8,325 bases of DNA, taken from positions 1-8,325 of the forward strand of contig JACCTQ010000346.1 in the NCBI GenBank assembly GCA_013812265.1, given 5' to 3'. The position numbers and the translations under genes were made by a program. The notes below the pieces were generated by a model. It did not search any database. It had not been told where the DNA came from and was given only the letters and a program-made list of their open reading frames with translations. Origin of the DNA: Actinomycetota bacterium. GTDB lineage: Bacteria; Actinomycetota; Thermoleophilia; Gaiellales; Gaiellaceae. Shown piece after piece: positions 6,543 to 8,325 of this stretch (the stretch's first letter is position 1; each line of letters begins with the position of its first letter).

Positions 6543-7778
6543 GTGGCTGGGGTGACCTTCGACGGTGTGAGCAAGATCTACGCCGACGGGACGAAGGCGG
6601 TGTCGGAGATCAGCCTCGACATCCGCGACGGCGAGTTCATGGTCCTCGTCGGGCCTTCCGGGTGCGGCAAGACGACCGCACTCAGAATGGTGGCCGGCCT
6701 GGAAGACATCTCGGAGGGAGAGGTGAAGATCGGTGACCGGGTCGTAAACCGTGTCCCGTCGAAGGACCGGGACATCGCAATGGTGTTCCAGAGCTACGCG
6801 CTGTATCCGCATCTGACCGTCTACGACAACATCGCCTTCGGCCTGCGACTCCGAAAGGAGCCGAAGGACGAGATCGATCGGCGCGTGAACGAGACGGCCC
6901 GGATTCTCGGGCTCGAGCAGTACCTCAAGCGGAAGCCGCGTGCGCTCTCCGGCGGCCAGCGGCAGCGCGTCGCGATGGGACGGGCGATCGTCAGGCAGCC
7001 ACAGGCCTTCTTGATGGACGAGCCCCTGTCCAATTTGGACGCAAAGCTCCGCGTGCAGATGCGAGCCGAGATCAGCCAGATCCAGAGCAACCTGGGCGTC
7101 ACGACCGTCTACGTCACGCACGACCAGGTCGAGGCCATGACGATGGGCGACCGCGTGGCGGTCATGCGAAAAGGTGAGTTGCAACAGGCAGCCCCGCCGC
7201 AGGAGCTTTACGACCGCCCGGTCAATCTCTTCGTGGGCGGCTTCATCGGCAGTCCTGCCATGAACATCGTCGAGGCGACGCTCGAGCGCTCGAACGGCGA
7301 CATGCTGGCGACTCTCGGCAGCCAGCGGATCTCGCTCGGCCAGGAGACGCTGTCCGCCCGGCCGGCTCTGAAGCAGTACGACGGCCGGAAGGTGATCCTC
7401 GGCATTCGCCCGGAGGATCTCGAGGATGTCGGACTCGACAGTGACGCGCCCGCCGACCGGCGCTTGAAGGGCGACGTGACGCTCACCGAGGCGCTGGGCT
7501 CGGAGGTCATGGTGCACTTCACGGTCGATGCGCCCCCGGCGGTGACCGATGACGTCCGCGAGCTGGCCCGTGACGTCGGTGACGAGCGGGCGATCGAGGA
7601 GCTGTCGGGCGGCGAGGGCGAGACGACGATGGTCGGCCGCTTCGGTGCGCGGACGAAGGTCCGTGAGGGTGAGGCAGCCGAGGTGACGGTCGACACCCGG
7701 GCCCTGCACTTCTTCGACCCGGACACCGGTCTTGGAATCTACGACGAAGTCAATTCGACGAAAGGAGCTGGTTCATGA
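6543..7778 (+). CDS. Carbohydrate ABC transporter ATP-binding protein (MalK/UgpC/MsmX type)
   Basis: The 411-residue protein is the cytoplasmic ATPase of a CUT1-class sugar importer. All nucleotide-binding motifs are present: Walker A GPSGCGKTT (37-45), Q-loop Q83 in VFQSYALYPH, signature LSGGQ (135-139), Walker B AFLMDEP with D159 and E160, D-loop SNLDA and switch H193. After GGFIGSPAMN (about 232-241) comes the C-terminal OB/TOBE-type regulatory domain, with LGIRPED at 286-292, as in MalK and UgpC. At 411 residues it is longer than the roughly 360-370 usual for MalK. The extra length appears to be an acidic, charged segment at about 333-362 (VTDDVRELARDVGDERAIEE and following). It starts at GTG 6543 and overlaps the next gene by ATGA at 7775-7778. 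Family ATPases can serve several sugar importers, so the name UgpC would not fix the substrate. Confidence 0.93.
   Translation: MAGVTFDGVSKIYADGTKAVSEISLDIRDGEFMVLVGPSGCGKTTALRMVAGLEDISEGEVKIGDRVVNRVPSKDRDIAMVFQSYALYPHLTVYDNIAFGLRLRKEPKDEIDRRVNETARILGLEQYLKRKPRALSGGQRQRVAMGRAIVRQPQAFLMDEPLSNLDAKLRVQMRAEISQIQSNLGVTTVYVTHDQVEAMTMGDRVAVMRKGELQQAAPPQELYDRPVNLFVGGFIGSPAMNIVEATLERSNGDMLATLGSQRISLGQETLSARPALKQYDGRKVILGIRPEDLEDVGLDSDAPADRRLKGDVTLTEALGSEVMVHFTVDAPPAVTDDVRELARDVGDERAIEELSGGEGETTMVGRFGARTKVREGEAAEVTVDTRALHFFDPDTGLGIYDEVNSTKGAGS
7761..7767 (+). promoter_or_regulatory. Ribosome binding site of the substrate-binding protein gene
   Basis: AAAGGAG ends 7 bases before the ATG at 7775 and lies in the last codons of the ATPase gene. 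It is the strongest Shine-Dalgarno in the window, as expected for a binding protein made in excess over the ATPase. Confidence 0.75.
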
Positions 7779-8325
7779 AGCGGTATCGCTTCTTGCTGCT
7801 CGCCCTCCCTGCGCTCGTTATAGCTCTTGCGCTCGTGATGGCAGGCTGCGGTGGAGACGACGAAGGAGGCGGCGAAGGCTCGGGGACGGTCTCGGTGCTC
7901 TCGCTGTGGGGCGGGAGCGAGCGCGAGGCGTTCCAGAAAGTCCTGACCAAGTTCACGCAGGACACCGGGATCAAGACGAAGTACGAGACGGCGCGTGACT
8001 TCCTGCCGGTCATCCGTACACGGCTGGCCGCCGGTAACCCGCCGATGGTGGCCATCGTGCCCCGGCCGGGGATCGTGTCCGACCTGGCGTTGGACGGCTC
8101 GCTGCAGTCCTTCTCCGATCTCGAGCTCGACACCGACGCCATCAATCAGAACTACGGCAAGGCCTGGACCGACCTGACGATAATCGAGGGCGAGACGTAC
8201 GGCGTCGTAGCCAAGGCGAACTCCAAGAGCACCATCTGGTACCGGCCCGACTCGCTCAAGGAGCTCGGCGCGCAGCCTCCGAAGACGTGGGAAGAGCTGC
8301 TCAGCCTGACGAAGAAGTACAAGGA
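7775..8325 (+). CDS. Extracellular sugar-binding lipoprotein of an ABC importer (family 1, AglE-like), 3' truncated
   Basis: The first 183 residues of the protein are visible; it runs off the right edge. A lipoprotein signal peptide is clear: MKRYR, a hydrophobic stretch to about residue 20, then the lipobox VMAGC with C25 as the expected lipidated cysteine. An acidic, glycine-rich tether (GGDDEGGGEGSG) follows, and the mature domain begins with TVSVLSLWGGSEREAFQKVL, the usual first strand and helix of SBP_bac_1 proteins. RTRLAAGNPPMVAIVPRPG near 81-99 and SKSTIWYRPDSLKELG resemble alpha-glucoside binding proteins of the AglE type, where AGNPPD.A..PQPG and WY.P are common; this substrate guess is an inference. 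Start choice is set by the strong ribosome site and the ATGA overlap with the ATPase gene. The order ATPase then binding protein implies that the membrane permease genes follow downstream. Confidence 0.9.
   Translation, partial: MKRYRFLLLALPALVIALALVMAGCGGDDEGGGEGSGTVSVLSLWGGSEREAFQKVLTKFTQDTGIKTKYETARDFLPVIRTRLAAGNPPMVAIVPRPGIVSDLALDGSLQSFSDLELDTDAINQNYGKAWTDLTIIEGETYGVVAKANSKSTIWYRPDSLKELGAQPPKTWEELLSLTKKYK

Noticed and set aside
6048..7709. A 553-codon minus-strand open frame opposite the ABC ATPase gene
   Set aside because: Only its last 148 codons (from 6494) are CDF-like. The rest is an antisense shadow of the ATPase gene, rich in Arg, His and Leu with no family resemblance.

Overview
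The window is compact, GC-rich, bacterial chromosomal DNA. GTG starts, four-base ATGA overlaps between consecutive genes, TANNNT-type -10 elements and the protein sequences suggest a high-GC actinobacterium, perhaps of the Thermoleophilia type. That placement is an inference; no rRNA or taxonomic marker gene is present. I found no tRNA, rRNA, CRISPR array, insertion sequence or long repeat. The longest gap between genes is about 48 bases.

Layout. (1) Plus strand, 1-1646: the C-terminal part of an AadA/DUF4111-type nucleotidyltransferase-like protein, overlapping by ATGA an MFS_3-type major facilitator exporter. (2) Minus strand, 1653-5515, read right to left: a YdfG-like short-chain dehydrogenase, a glycogen-debranching-type amylo-alpha-1,6-glucosidase and a GT-B family 4 glycosyltransferase. 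They are packed with a 3-base gap and then an ATGA overlap, so they probably form one operon. The MFS gene and the glycosyltransferase gene meet tail to tail with 6 bases between them. (3) Minus strand, 5562-6494: a cation diffusion facilitator (CDF, CzcD-like) gene that is recognisable over its whole length and keeps both metal-site motifs, but carries three separate one-base deletions. (4) Plus strand, 6543 to the right edge: the start of a carbohydrate ABC importer operon, with a MalK/UgpC-type ATPase overlapping by ATGA a lipoprotein substrate-binding protein that resembles alpha-glucoside (AglE-like) binding proteins. The permease genes would be expected beyond the right edge.

How the genes fit together. 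The ABC importer and the debranching enzyme/glycosyltransferase pair both point to alpha-glucan or alpha-glucoside uptake and remodelling. The two sets lie in opposite orientation, separated by the damaged CDF gene, so a shared pathway is only a hypothesis. The nucleotidyltransferase/MFS pair looks like a separate drug-modification or export unit.

The best targets for a second look are the triple-frameshifted CDF gene, the 48-base divergent promoter in which one TATGCTA block can serve as a -10 element on both strands, and the tightly coupled debranching enzyme and glycosyltransferase. I see no convincing evidence of a wholly new system; the gene families are recognisable.
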